Positions 1 through 9,041 of a stretch of DNA of 53,061 nt are shown here, in pieces; within the stretch, counting starts at the first letter, position 1; every line of letters begins with the position of its first letter. A program made the position numbers and the translations under genes. Under the pieces are notes generated by a model. It was given only the letters and a program-made list of their open reading frames with translations. It ran no database searches and had not been told where the DNA came from. Source of the stretch: CBDCOD01 sp965219665 (GTDB taxonomy: Bacteria > Pseudomonadota > Gammaproteobacteria > CAKMZV01); the NCBI GenBank assembly GCA_965219665.1, contig CBDCOD010000015.1:1-53061 (forward strand). Reading direction: 5' to 3'.

Positions 1-234
1 TCCGGGCAATAAATCGGGTGTAAATTGAATACGCTGAAACTGAGCAGCTATACCCTTAGACAGGCTTTGTATTGCACGCGTTTTTGCCAGTCCAGGCACC
101 CCTTCAACTAACAAGTGCCCATCACATAATAACGAAATAAATAAACGATCTATCAGCGCCTTCTGACCAATAATATCTGCCTCTATAGTATTTCTTAAGG
201 CTTGCAGCCGCCCACCAACCTCTGAATATTCCAT
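1..234 (-). CDS. MoxR-type AAA+ ATPase, N-terminal part, cut by window edge
   Basis: The first 78 residues of a MoxR-family AAA+ ATPase; the rest lies beyond the left edge. Members act as chaperones that help mature or load cofactors into partner enzymes, often with VWA-domain proteins encoded next door. The frame is open from the ATG at 234 to base 1. Visible family features are IIGQ (residues 21-24), a MoxR-style Walker A EGVPGLAKT (44-52) and RIQFTPDLLPG (68-78). A weak purine-rich stretch (gagag) precedes the ATG. Walker B and the sensor motifs are outside the window, so activity cannot be judged. The partner of this ATPase is not visible. Confidence 0.85.
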   Translation of the reverse strand, partial: MEYSEVGGRLQALRNTIEADIIGQKALIDRLFISLLCDGHLLVEGVPGLAKTRAIQSLSKGIAAQFQRIQFTPDLLPG

Positions 235-316
235 CTGCTCTCTCTTATATTTATATCTTATGGTTATTAACTATGCTCATTAGCACACACTAACAGCGCG
301 ATACTAAATTATCTAC

Positions 317-1090
317 CTATTTGCGTGCCAAGCGTAGCACGCTCGGACCACAAACACGCAATTGTTTACGATAATTCTGGCTATATTTCCGCACTTTTTT
401 AGCCACTTCTATCAGCCATGGCTTGCGACGATGACTTTTGTTCTGATAGCCACCAACGCCCTCATGATAGGCAAGATATAGCCTCAGTGCGTCATGCTTT
501 TTTATGTTTGCGACTGTATGTGTGCGCTGATTATACCAACCCATAAAATCAATAGCATCCTGAAAACGGTCACGACGCGCCTGTGGCTTTCTAACCTTAA
601 GGCGGTATTCTTTCCATGTATCGTTCTTTGCTTGCGCATAACCATACGCTGTAGAAGTTGGCAACCCTGCCTTACCTGCACCTGCTGTACCGCGAGGTGG
701 TGGACGTGCAATACCATTAAAACTAGACTCCTGTTTCATAATAGCCAACTGAACATGCGCAGGGAAACCCCAACGCCTCTGAGCGCGCTTCGCATGGACG
801 TACCACTGAGGGTACTTCTTCAATATGCGACAAATATTACTTGCCTGCATAAACTGACGCGACTCCTGACCACTAAGCGGCAACGATTCATTGGGTATAG
901 CTTGACGCGATAATGGTTTTTTGCCCTTTGTCTTGTTAGACGACTGCGACTTATCAATACGAACTGTTTCACTCGGCTCAGCCAGTTGCTTCCCACTTAA
1001 TGCAATCCATTGTTCAGCACAGCCAGACAAACTCAGCCAGACAAACAACAAACCTACCCAAGTGAAAATATTTTTATTCAATTTTAACAA
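317..1090 (-). CDS. SLT-domain lipoprotein (lytic transglycosylase-like)
   Basis: A 257-residue outer-membrane lipoprotein candidate with a soluble lytic transglycosylase (SLT) fold. Residues 9-24 form a lipoprotein signal with lipobox LSGC (Cys24). After a Ser/Lys-rich linker, the catalytic-type motif MKQESSFNG (about 118-126, Glu121) is followed by STAYGYAQA, the usual second SLT motif, and by LAYHEG and YQNKS. SLT enzymes cleave the MurNAc-GlcNAc bond of peptidoglycan from the periplasm. The C-terminal 40 residues are very basic, which would suit binding to peptidoglycan. It lies 82 bases upstream of the moxR-like gene on the same strand. The precise subfamily (EmtA-like or another) is not resolved. 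Confidence 0.75.
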   Translation of the reverse strand: MLKLNKNIFTWVGLLFVWLSLSGCAEQWIALSGKQLAEPSETVRIDKSQSSNKTKGKKPLSRQAIPNESLPLSGQESRQFMQASNICRILKKYPQWYVHAKRAQRRWGFPAHVQLAIMKQESSFNGIARPPPRGTAGAGKAGLPTSTAYGYAQAKNDTWKEYRLKVRKPQARRDRFQDAIDFMGWYNQRTHTVANIKKHDALRLYLAYHEGVGGYQNKSHRRKPWLIEVAKKVRKYSQNYRKQLRVCGPSVLRLARK

Positions 1091-1307
1091 TCTCTTAAAA
1101 TAATTATCTAATGTGTATTATACACAATAACAATACCTGATTTACAGCAGTTCTATTAGCAATACTTTACATCATAGCGATAGGCTAACTATCTTTTTTT
1201 TAGATAATGCTGTTTTTTATCAGTGAGACATCAAATATACCACAATTGTCTATGGCATAATTTGCTACACTGTATAAACAGTTTTCGCCTATTGAGGAGC
1301 ATAACTT

Positions 1308-1607
1308 ATGGACGTTCTTTTTCATATTCTACGGCTTAGTTGCATTGCCATTTTTCTCTTGCCAAGCATCAACGGTATGGCGGAAATTCCGCCCAAAGCA
1401 CAGGCGTGCGTAGCATGCCATGGCGCAGATGGCATAGGAACAACCCCACTATTTCCTAATTTAGCAGGGCAGCACGAAGTCTACCTCATTAATGCCATCA
1501 AAGCCTATCAAGATGGTCGCCGCGTTGACCCGATTATGAATGGCCTTGCTGCAACCCTCAATGATGCAGACATCAAGGCAATTGCTCAGTATTATTCCGA
1601 ACAGTAA
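1308..1607 (+). CDS. Small monohaem cytochrome c
   Basis: A 99-residue secreted class I cytochrome c. Residues 1-25 are a hydrophobic signal peptide; one haem-binding CVACH follows at 34-38, with PNLAGQ and MNGLAATL downstream, where the second axial Met probably lies. GAGGAG sits just upstream of the ATG. The next gene encodes a second cytochrome of the same length and 11 bases separate them, followed by soxC and soxD. The natural reading is that this protein takes electrons from the SoxCD dehydrogenase or passes them to an oxidase. This is inferred from position; the sequence itself shows only a c-type cytochrome. Confidence 0.85.
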   Translation: MDVLFHILRLSCIAIFLLPSINGMAEIPPKAQACVACHGADGIGTTPLFPNLAGQHEVYLINAIKAYQDGRRVDPIMNGLAATLNDADIKAIAQYYSEQ

Positions 1608-1618
1608 GAAAACATATT

Positions 1619-1918
1619 ATGATAGCGTTCTTGACCACGATAACCAAAAGATTTTGTATCCTTGTGCCCTTGCTACTACCGCTTGCTGTTTCAGCAGAAG
1701 ATGGTGCTCCACAAATATGTGTAGGCTGTCATGCTCATAATGGAGACAGCCTGATTCCTGAATATCCCAAACTTATCGGACAAAAAGAACAATACCTTAT
1801 CAAAGCACTCAAAGCATACCGCAGCGGCGAACGCAAACACGACTATATGCAACTCTTTGCTAGTCGTCTAACTGATGAAGACATTGAACGCATTGCTCGC
1901 TTCTACAGCTCACATTAA
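1619..1918 (+). CDS. Second small monohaem cytochrome c
   Basis: Also 99 residues, with a signal peptide ending near AVSAEDG and a single CVGCH (about residues 34-38), then YPKLIGQ and YMQLFASRLTDEDI. It aligns along its length with the preceding cytochrome (shared pattern CVxCH, PxLxGQ, YLIxAxKAY, R), so the two look like a tandem duplication that has diverged. Start taken at the ATG 11 bases after the upstream stop. soxC starts 20 bases downstream, so all four genes probably form one transcript. Likely periplasmic electron carriers tied to SoxCD; a two-subunit dihaem arrangement is possible but not shown. Confidence 0.85.
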   Translation: MIAFLTTITKRFCILVPLLLPLAVSAEDGAPQICVGCHAHNGDSLIPEYPKLIGQKEQYLIKALKAYRSGERKHDYMQLFASRLTDEDIERIARFYSSH

Positions 1919-1938
1919 ATATCTAAGACTTTCATGCC

Positions 1939-3258
1939 ATGAAAAAACCACAGACTTCTTCACTCAATACACGCCGAACTTTCATTAAAAGGGGAGTGGG
2001 CATTGCCTCTGGTGTCCTCTTTAGCAAAATTGCTTCTGGCGCGTACGACCCCAGCAAAGCAATCGCACCCTACGCAAACAAACCTGAATCTACCCAGCCA
2101 CTCAAGCATCCCAAAGCGCGCCACACCTTAGGTTATGGTGTACGCACCCACCCCTACGGATCACCGATACATTTTGAAAAAGGCGTACAGCGACGCACAT
2201 TAGACTGGCTAACACCCGATACCTACGCCTCCATCACCCTTGCCCCCCTACAGCATTTACACGGCATTATTGTCCCTAACGGCCTACACTTTGAGCGTTT
2301 CCATGGAGGCACACCTGAAATTAACCCCAAAGACCACCGCCTTGTTATTCACGGCTTAGTTAAACGCCCTTTAATGTTCACAGTAGAAGATATTAAACGT
2401 TTCCCTTCTATACAGCGCATCTACTTCATTGAATGTCCTGCCAACGGTGCTTTAGAGTGGAAAGGGGTCCAAGTCAACTCAGTACAATGGACGCACGGCA
2501 TGATGAGTTGCTCCGAATGGACTGGCGTGAAACTATCCACCCTGCTGAAAGAAGCAGGCGTAGACCCTACTGCCAAATGGGTAATCCCAGAAGGTGCAGA
2601 CGCCTCTGGCATGAGCCGCTCTATTCCTATGGCTATGGCCATGGACGACTGCATGGTTGCATATGCTATGAACGGTGAAGCTCTACGCGCAGAACAGGGC
2701 TACCCTCTCCGCTTAGTAGTCCCTGGCTGTGAGGGGAATATGTGGATAAAATTCCTACACCGCATCAAAATAACCAATACCCCTCTACAGCACCGTGAGG
2801 AGACTTCTAAATATACTGAGCTTTACGGTGACGGCAAAGCGGCGCGCTTTACATGGGTCAATGAAGCCAGTTCAGTAATAACCTATCCCTCCCCTGACTT
2901 CAAAATGCACGGACCTGGTCGCTATGTCGCTAAAGGCATTGCTTGGTCTGGGCGCGGGAAAGTGGACCATGTTGATATCACGCTCAATGGTGGAAAAAAT
3001 TGGACTGAAGCCACCATAACTAGCCCTGTATTAGACAAAGCATGGGTGCGTTTTGAATATGAGTTTGACTGGGATGGAACAGAGTTATTCATGATGAGTC
3101 GTGCTACTGACGAAACAGGCTACACACAGCCAACCATGCCTCAACTGCGAAAAATTCGTGGCACCAATCCAGTGTATCACCGCAATGCAATGGTTACATG
3201 GCACGTCCTGCCTTGGGGCGGGAAAAATCAAGGAGAAATTCATAATGTTCAATACTAA
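1939..3258 (+). CDS. soxC: SoxC, molybdenum sulfane dehydrogenase subunit
   Basis: A 439-residue sulfite-oxidase-family molybdoenzyme, catalytic half of SoxCD, which oxidises the sulfane sulfur bound to SoxY in the periplasm. The N-terminus carries a Tat signal (TRRTFIKRG, residues 11-19, then a hydrophobic stretch), as expected for a protein folded with its cofactor in the cytoplasm. The candidate molybdenum-ligating cysteine lies in FIECPANG (Cys166). GCEGNMWIKFLHRI and the C-terminal dimerisation domain (GIAWSGRGKVDHV, WVRFEYEFDWDG) are present. Its 3' end overlaps soxD by 14 bases. The molybdenum cofactor genes at 28.8-31.2 kb and tatABC at 40.6-42.2 kb would serve its maturation and export. 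Confidence 0.92.
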   Translation: MKKPQTSSLNTRRTFIKRGVGIASGVLFSKIASGAYDPSKAIAPYANKPESTQPLKHPKARHTLGYGVRTHPYGSPIHFEKGVQRRTLDWLTPDTYASITLAPLQHLHGIIVPNGLHFERFHGGTPEINPKDHRLVIHGLVKRPLMFTVEDIKRFPSIQRIYFIECPANGALEWKGVQVNSVQWTHGMMSCSEWTGVKLSTLLKEAGVDPTAKWVIPEGADASGMSRSIPMAMAMDDCMVAYAMNGEALRAEQGYPLRLVVPGCEGNMWIKFLHRIKITNTPLQHREETSKYTELYGDGKAARFTWVNEASSVITYPSPDFKMHGPGRYVAKGIAWSGRGKVDHVDITLNGGKNWTEATITSPVLDKAWVRFEYEFDWDGTELFMMSRATDETGYTQPTMPQLRKIRGTNPVYHRNAMVTWHVLPWGGKNQGEIHNVQY

Positions 3259-4156
3259 ACTGGCTGCAATCGCAATCCTATCACTTGTTGCATTTGCCAG
3301 CACAATAGGCACTGCCGCCGCAGAAGAATCCATTGGCTATCTACATCCTTCCAAAAATACAGACACCCGTGTACAAAAACAGAACCCTAATAATCCATAC
3401 TCTGCAGAAGTGACCGGTGTTAAAGGATCAGACGAATGCCGTATACCGCCTGCTTTCACAGAAGTACACGAATCTGCCAATCGCAACTTAAACAGTGACT
3501 ACACCGCCTACGGCTACGGCACTCCTGTCAGCGAAGAAGCCATCAAACCCATTGATATTAGCGTACTGGGCAATGGTGATGGATTGCCTGACAAGTCCAT
3601 TGGCATGACTATTGTTGACGGCGAAGAACTTTACCTCAAGTACTGTGGGCAATGCCACGGAGAATTTGGCGAAGGCAATGGACACTATTTGCCATTAGCG
3701 GGAGGTCCAACCGATATCAGCGATGATGGCGGGCCAGCGCCAGTCAAAACCATCTCAAACTACTGGCCATATGCCACGACTATGTTTGACTACATTCGCC
3801 GCGCTATGCCATTCTTCAAGCCCAACCATCCTGATATTGGTGATGCAGGATATATGGGCATAACCGGCTATATCCTATTAGCAGCCGGCTATACCGAAGG
3901 CAAAGACTGGGCATTGGATTCTGACACTTTCTTTAATTCTGAGCTTTTGATGAAAATGAATGATGACATCAATAACCGCTATGGCTTTTTCTGTGATCCG
4001 CGCCCCGAAGCACATAATATACGCTGTGGCTTGAATGGTAAAACTTGCCCTGATCATCTTGTAGGGAACGGGAAAGGTGATATACATGCCTATACCAAAG
4101 CACGTATCAACCCTATCACTAACCAGCCACAATACAATGTCAATCAGCGCCCGTAA
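3245..4156 (+). CDS. soxD: SoxD, cytochrome c subunit of SoxCD
   Basis: 303 residues in my reading, beginning at the ATG that overlaps the end of soxC and is preceded by aaggag. The frame is open further upstream, but residues from earlier starts would be soxC-frame shadow, and only the 3245 start gives a clean signal peptide (ending near GTAAAEES). One haem motif, YCGQCHGEFGEGNG, is seen; the Paracoccus protein has two haems, so this is the monohaem form. No second CxxCH exists, although two cysteine-containing stretches near the C-terminus (FFCDPRPE, RCGLNGKTCPD) may form disulfides. It accepts electrons from SoxC. Confidence 0.88.
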   Translation: MFNTKLAAIAILSLVAFASTIGTAAAEESIGYLHPSKNTDTRVQKQNPNNPYSAEVTGVKGSDECRIPPAFTEVHESANRNLNSDYTAYGYGTPVSEEAIKPIDISVLGNGDGLPDKSIGMTIVDGEELYLKYCGQCHGEFGEGNGHYLPLAGGPTDISDDGGPAPVKTISNYWPYATTMFDYIRRAMPFFKPNHPDIGDAGYMGITGYILLAAGYTEGKDWALDSDTFFNSELLMKMNDDINNRYGFFCDPRPEAHNIRCGLNGKTCPDHLVGNGKGDIHAYTKARINPITNQPQYNVNQRP

Positions 4157-4300
4157 AATAAATACTCACGCACCTTTAGTAACCCACTCAAGGCGTGCAT
4201 ACCTTTAGGCTAACACAATAGTCTCCCTGCTGTTTGCACCTTCGCTATTCTCTTCTACTTAGATTGGGCGGGGAGAGGTCACGTACACGATTTTTTTGGT

Positions 4301-4331
4301 TATAATGCCACGCCTCATACGAACCTGGTTC
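4301..4331 (+). promoter_or_regulatory. Putative suf promoter and palindromic operator
   Basis: A perfect TATAAT (4301-4306) lies 36 bases before sufB and is followed by a GC-rich stretch; no good -35 sits 17 bases upstream, which suits an activated or repressed promoter. Near the expected start of transcription is an 11-base palindrome GAACCTGGTTC (4321-4331) that could bind a dimeric regulator. Which regulator (IscR, Fur or another) cannot be told from sequence alone. Confidence 0.4.
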
Positions 4332-4342
4332 TCATAGAAAAA

Positions 4343-5818
4343 ATGGATATATTAGAAAAAACACTTGGGCACTCTAATGTCGATGTACAAGACGATGTCG
4401 TTGACATTCTAAAAAATAGCAGCTATAAGGAAGGATTCTACACCCCCATTGCCTCTGAGACTTTTGCTAAGGGAATCAATGAATCGGTTGTACAGCAAAT
4501 TTCTGCTAAAAACAATGAACCGCAATGGATGCTAGACTGGCGCCTGAATGCCTATAGAGCATGGGAGGAGATGGATGAGCCTCACTGGGCACATTTACAG
4601 TATGACCCTATAGATTATCAAGATTTTCATTATTATTCCTCCCCTTCATGCAGTGCTTGCGATGAGGACTCTAATGAGCAAGAACGCAAGCAAATTGAAG
4701 AAACCTTTGACCGCTTAGGGGTCTCCTTATCAGAAAATAGCGAGATTGCTGTTGATGCGATTTTTGATTCGGTATCTGTCAAAACCAGTCATCGTGAGAA
4801 GTTGGCTGAACAAGGCATTCTTTTTTGCTCATTTAGTGAGGCTATTCATGAGTACCCAGAATTAGTTCAAAAGTACCTTGGCAGCGTTGTACCGCACGAT
4901 GATAATTTTTTTGCCGCCCTTAATGCAGCCTGTGCATCAGATGGTACCTTTGTTTATATTCCTCCAGGTGTGCGCTGCCCTATGGATATTTCTACGTACT
5001 TTCGCATGAATGAAGCCAAAACAGGTCAGTTTGAGCGCACCTTACTGATTGCGGATAAAAATAGCTTTGTTAGTTATATTGAAGGATGCTCCGCGCCTAT
5101 TCGTGACACATACCAACTGCACGCTGCAGTGGTCGAAGTGGTTGTATTGGATGATGCTGAAGTGAAATATTCAACGGTACAAAACTGGTATCCAGGTGAA
5201 GACGGCTCAGCCGGTGGTATTTTGAACTTTGTCACCAAACGCGGTATTTGCTCAGGCAAGCGCGCTAAACTTTCATGGACTCAAGCCGAAACGGGATCTG
5301 CTATTACTTGGAAATACCCTTCTGTTATTTTACAAGGCGATGATAGCGTTGGAGAATTTTATTCTGTTGCACTCACGAACGGCTCCCAGCAAGCCGATAC
5401 TGGCACTAAGATGATTCATATTGGTAAAAATTCCTCCTCTACCATCGTTAGTAAGGGCATTAGCGCAGGAAAGAGCCAAAATTCTTATCGTGGCCAAGTC
5501 AAAGTCATGCGTAATGCGCATAACGCACGCAATTTCACACAGTGCGACTCTATGCTAATCGGCAGTCTGTGCGGCGCGCATACCTATCCGTACATTGAAT
5601 GTGCTAACGCCAGCGCTCAATTAGAACATGAAGCGACCACTTCCAAAATTGGCGATGACCAAATGTTCTATTGTGCACAACGCGGCATTAGTGAAGAAGA
5701 TGCTATAAATCTTATCGTCAATGGATTCTGTAAGGAAGTGTTATCTGAGTTGCCGCATGAGTTTGCGGTTGAGGCAAAAAAACTATTAGCTATTAGCCTT
5801 GAGGGTTCTGTTGGCTAA
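4343..5818 (+). CDS. sufB: SufB, Fe-S cluster scaffold subunit
   Basis: A 491-residue SufB, the scaffold component of the SufBC2D complex that builds iron-sulfur clusters in the cytoplasm. Length and motifs match the family: an N-terminal region with EPQWMLDWRLNAY, a YYSSPSC region, and the conserved parallel beta-helix core (SYIEGCSAP, ILNFVTKRG, TWKYPSVIL, GAHTYPYIE). The cysteine in EGCSAP is in the region where SufB receives sulfur. First gene of sufBCDS, 23 bases before sufC. The gene order is that of many bacteria lacking sufA at the front; no SufE, SufU or A-type carrier is encoded beside it here. Confidence 0.95.
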   Translation: MDILEKTLGHSNVDVQDDVVDILKNSSYKEGFYTPIASETFAKGINESVVQQISAKNNEPQWMLDWRLNAYRAWEEMDEPHWAHLQYDPIDYQDFHYYSSPSCSACDEDSNEQERKQIEETFDRLGVSLSENSEIAVDAIFDSVSVKTSHREKLAEQGILFCSFSEAIHEYPELVQKYLGSVVPHDDNFFAALNAACASDGTFVYIPPGVRCPMDISTYFRMNEAKTGQFERTLLIADKNSFVSYIEGCSAPIRDTYQLHAAVVEVVVLDDAEVKYSTVQNWYPGEDGSAGGILNFVTKRGICSGKRAKLSWTQAETGSAITWKYPSVILQGDDSVGEFYSVALTNGSQQADTGTKMIHIGKNSSSTIVSKGISAGKSQNSYRGQVKVMRNAHNARNFTQCDSMLIGSLCGAHTYPYIECANASAQLEHEATTSKIGDDQMFYCAQRGISEEDAINLIVNGFCKEVLSELPHEFAVEAKKLLAISLEGSVG

Positions 5819-5841
5819 ACCCACTACTAAAATAAAAAATT

Positions 5842-6588
5842 ATGTTATTAGAAATCAATAATCTACATGCTTGCATCGCCGAAAGTGGCGAACCTATTTT
5901 GAATGGAATTAACCTAAAAATCAATCCTGGTGAAGTGCACGCTATTATGGGACCCAATGGCTCTGGGAAAAGTACACTATCTAATGTATTATCTGGCAAA
6001 GAAGACTTTGAGGTTACCAATGGCACCATGACATTTGATGGACAAGACTTAATGGAGTTAGAAGTCAATGAGCGTGCTGGAATGGGCCTATTTATGGCAT
6101 TCCAATATCCAGTAGAAATACCTGGCGTCTCTAATAAATTGTTTTTGCAAACAGCACTCAATGCTATCCGTACTTTTCGCCATAAAAGCACCCTAAACAC
6201 TTTAGAGTTCAATAAGTTGCTCAAGGAAACATTAAGTCTATTAGATATGCCTGCCAATTTACTGGAGCGCTCTGTCAATGTGGGATTCTCAGGTGGGGAA
6301 AAAAAACGCAATGATATCTTCCAAATGGCTGTTTTAGAACCTAAATTGGCAATTATGGATGAAACGGACTCTGGCTTAGATATTGACGCACTCAGAATCG
6401 TTGCTAATGGTGTCAATGCGCAACGAGATGGCAAACGATCTTTCTTGATTATCACGCACTACCAGCGTTTACTCAACTATATTGAACCTGACTTTGTCCA
6501 TGTCTTAAGTGATGGAAAAATCGTACAAACCGGCGATAAGAATTTAGCTCTAAAATTAGAGGAAGAGGGATATGGCTGGATTAGCTAA
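5842..6588 (+). CDS. sufC: SufC, Fe-S assembly ATPase
   Basis: A 248-residue ABC-type ATPase that powers the SufBC2D scaffold; it is cytosolic, with no membrane segment. Walker A GPNGSGKST is at residues 37-45, the Q-loop in MAFQYPVEIPG, the ABC signature FSGGEKKRND, and Walker B with the SufC-typical LAIMDETDSGLDID. The C-terminal HVLSDGKIVQTGD and EEEGYGWI ending are also characteristic. Its end overlaps sufD by 17 bases, pointing to translational coupling. Confidence 0.95.
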   Translation: MLLEINNLHACIAESGEPILNGINLKINPGEVHAIMGPNGSGKSTLSNVLSGKEDFEVTNGTMTFDGQDLMELEVNERAGMGLFMAFQYPVEIPGVSNKLFLQTALNAIRTFRHKSTLNTLEFNKLLKETLSLLDMPANLLERSVNVGFSGGEKKRNDIFQMAVLEPKLAIMDETDSGLDIDALRIVANGVNAQRDGKRSFLIITHYQRLLNYIEPDFVHVLSDGKIVQTGDKNLALKLEEEGYGWIS

Positions 6589-7768
6589 ACCACAGAGACT
6601 ACAACAGTTAGACACTCAATTAAGCAATTTATTTGCTACTACGCCGCAAGATGACTTAGCAGCTATTAGACAAGCGGCTCAGCAACAATTTGTCCAATAC
6701 GGCCTACCCTCACGTAAGCATGAAGACTGGCAATTCACCAACTTGGATGCATTGGCTGTACTCTCTACAGCTGATGCTGAGCCACCGCCACCTATACCAC
6801 AGCACTTGAGCGCGATAGACTATCCTTGCTTAACTATCGTCAATGGCCATATTTATGGAAACATACCGAATAATGTAGCATCTGTTACAGGCACTACCTC
6901 CCACTGGTTGGACAATGATGCAGCCGCTTTGCTCAATGCCTCTCTCTTACAAAGCCACTGTAATCTACGTTGCCAACAAGACAGTACCCTATGGATACGC
7001 TACGTACACACTCAATCTGCTGCAGCATTCAGCCAAATACACCTCCATCTTGATGAAGGGGTGGAGCTTCAACTGATTGAGACCCATGAAAGTTGTGATG
7101 CCATCTCATCCAGCAATCACCAAATACACCTATCCTTAGCTCAAGGTGCCAAAGCGCACCATGTAAAATGGCTACGTGTCCCCAATACACATCAACACTT
7201 TGGACAACATGTTTTTGATTTACAAGCACATGCAGAATTAGTCAGCTCCAGCATACTACAAGGCGCATCACTGATTCGAAATCACAGCTATACTACACTT
7301 AACAATGAGTACGCCAACAGCTCAGTCAATAGCCTGTACTGGGGTAACGACAATCAAACCATTGACACTCGCACGCTAACTAAGCATAATGCCCCAAATT
7401 GTGAAAGCGTTCAGTTACACAAAGGCGTCCTACAAGACAAAGCCAATGGCGTATTCCAAGGAAAAATATTTGTAGACCCTATCGCACTAAAGACTGACGG
7501 ACAGATGGACAATAAAGCTCTACTCCTCTCGCCAACCGCTCAAAATAATAGTAAACCGCAATTAGAAATCTACGCTGACGATGTCAAATGTTCCCACGGC
7601 TTTACCTGTGGTGAAATGGACAAAGAGCAACTGTTCTACATGCGCGCGCGTGGGTTTAGCATGGACGTTGCGCGTGGGTTCCTCATTCATGCTTTTGCTT
7701 CTGAAGTAACTGAAAGCATTGACCATGTAGCATTACGCCACGCGATTGAAGATACACTCTATGTCTGA
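6572..7768 (+). CDS. sufD: SufD, Fe-S assembly scaffold partner
   Basis: 398 residues, the SufB paralogue that completes the SufBC2D complex. Family marks are the N-terminal GLPSRKHEDWQFTNLD, the beta-helix core, and the C-terminal block SPTAQNNSKPQLEIYADDVK, SHGFTCGEMDKEQLFYMRARG with a cysteine (KCSHG region) and a conserved histidine thought to take part in cluster building. The start overlaps sufC by 17 bases. The stop lies within the start region of sufS. Confidence 0.93.
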   Translation: MAGLAKPQRLQQLDTQLSNLFATTPQDDLAAIRQAAQQQFVQYGLPSRKHEDWQFTNLDALAVLSTADAEPPPPIPQHLSAIDYPCLTIVNGHIYGNIPNNVASVTGTTSHWLDNDAAALLNASLLQSHCNLRCQQDSTLWIRYVHTQSAAAFSQIHLHLDEGVELQLIETHESCDAISSSNHQIHLSLAQGAKAHHVKWLRVPNTHQHFGQHVFDLQAHAELVSSSILQGASLIRNHSYTTLNNEYANSSVNSLYWGNDNQTIDTRTLTKHNAPNCESVQLHKGVLQDKANGVFQGKIFVDPIALKTDGQMDNKALLLSPTAQNNSKPQLEIYADDVKCSHGFTCGEMDKEQLFYMRARGFSMDVARGFLIHAFASEVTESIDHVALRHAIEDTLYV

Positions 7769-9005
7769 GGGTAAAACACTAGCCTATATTGAAGCACTAC
7801 GAGCTGACTTCCCTGCCTTACACCAAAATGTCAACGATAAGCCCCTGATTTATCTTGATAATGCTGCAACGGCACAAAAACCGTGGCAAGTCATTGAATG
7901 TTTGCGCCACTACTATGAGTTTGACAATGCAAATGTCCATCGTGGCATCCACACACTCTCTGACCGTGCCACACGTGCCTATGAAGGGACACGCGCCAAA
8001 GTACAACAGTTTATAAACGCTGCGCAAAAAGAAGAAATTATTTTCACACGTGGGGCAACTGAATCAATCAATATGGTCTCACATTGCTGTGGTGAACAAA
8101 TTGTCTCAGAAAATGATGTTATTCTGCTCTCAGAGTTAGAACACCACTCTAATATCGTACCATGGCAAATGCTCGCCGAAAAAACTGGCGCACACATTCG
8201 CTGGATTCCTGCATTAGACGATGGCACTTTAGACTTAGAGGCGCTACCTACACTGTTAGATGAACGTGTACGCATAGTCGCTTTCAATGCGATTTCCAAT
8301 GCTATAGGAACGATCAATCCTGTTAAAAAAATCATTGCGATGGTGCGCCAAAAAACCGCCGCACCTATTTTAGTTGATGCCTGCCAAGTACCTGCGCACC
8401 TGCCATTAGATGTGCAAGATTGGGACTGCGATTTCTGTGCCTTTTCTGCTCATAAAATGATGGGACCTACCGGCACAGGCGTACTCTATGGTAAGGCTAA
8501 ATGGCTAGACCAAATGCAGGTATGGCAAGGGGGCGGGGATATGATTAAAACCGTCCGCTACGATGGTTTTACTGCCAACGTACCCCCATACAAGTTTGAG
8601 GCTGGCACACCCAATATTGCTGGCGTTATTGCCATGGGGGCAGCTATTGATTATCTGAACAGCTTGGATCGCGCACAACTTGTCTCACACGAAGACAACC
8701 TATTAAAACTGACAACTGACGCGCTCAGCACTATTAAAAAAATCCGTATCATTGGGCAAGCGCCGAACAAAGCATCTGTTATTTCTTTTGTAACTCAAGA
8801 CAGCGACCTACACCCGAATGACTTGGCGGTCTTCTTAGATAAATACGGCATTGCTGTACGCAGTGGTCATCACTGCGCTATGCCACTATTAGCCAAATGG
8901 CAACTTCCAGCAACAGCACGTGCCTCTTTCGCCTTCTATAACACTGCTGAGGAGGCACTGAGCTTCGCGCAACAGTTAGAGTATATCATCCACCGTTTCG
9001 GCTAA
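7761..9005 (+). CDS. sufS: SufS, cysteine desulfurase
   Basis: A group II cysteine desulfurase that takes sulfur from L-cysteine for SufBCD, using pyridoxal phosphate. I take the ATG at 7761 (414 residues, 8-base overlap with sufD); a TTG five codons earlier would be the only longer start. Visible motifs: YLDNAATAQKP near the N-terminus, NVHRGIHTLS, LSELEHHSNIVPW, the PLP-lysine segment FSAHKMMGPTG, and the short active-site loop RSGHHCAMP with the catalytic cysteine, which marks the SufS type. The sulfur acceptor SufE or SufU is not encoded in this window. Confidence 0.93.
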   Translation: MSEGKTLAYIEALRADFPALHQNVNDKPLIYLDNAATAQKPWQVIECLRHYYEFDNANVHRGIHTLSDRATRAYEGTRAKVQQFINAAQKEEIIFTRGATESINMVSHCCGEQIVSENDVILLSELEHHSNIVPWQMLAEKTGAHIRWIPALDDGTLDLEALPTLLDERVRIVAFNAISNAIGTINPVKKIIAMVRQKTAAPILVDACQVPAHLPLDVQDWDCDFCAFSAHKMMGPTGTGVLYGKAKWLDQMQVWQGGGDMIKTVRYDGFTANVPPYKFEAGTPNIAGVIAMGAAIDYLNSLDRAQLVSHEDNLLKLTTDALSTIKKIRIIGQAPNKASVISFVTQDSDLHPNDLAVFLDKYGIAVRSGHHCAMPLLAKWQLPATARASFAFYNTAEEALSFAQQLEYIIHRFG

Positions 9006-9041
9006 CACTTCGCTCCTGCTACTATAGCGTAGTGGTTCTCT

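Noticed and set aside
1191..1206. TATCT-T7-AGATA inverted repeat before the first cytochrome
   Set aside because: Short and AT-rich, with the T-run inside the loop; probably chance.
3101..3244. Long SoxD N-terminal extension
   Set aside because: It reads through soxC coding sequence in another frame and would destroy the signal peptide; SD and ATG at 3245 fit better.
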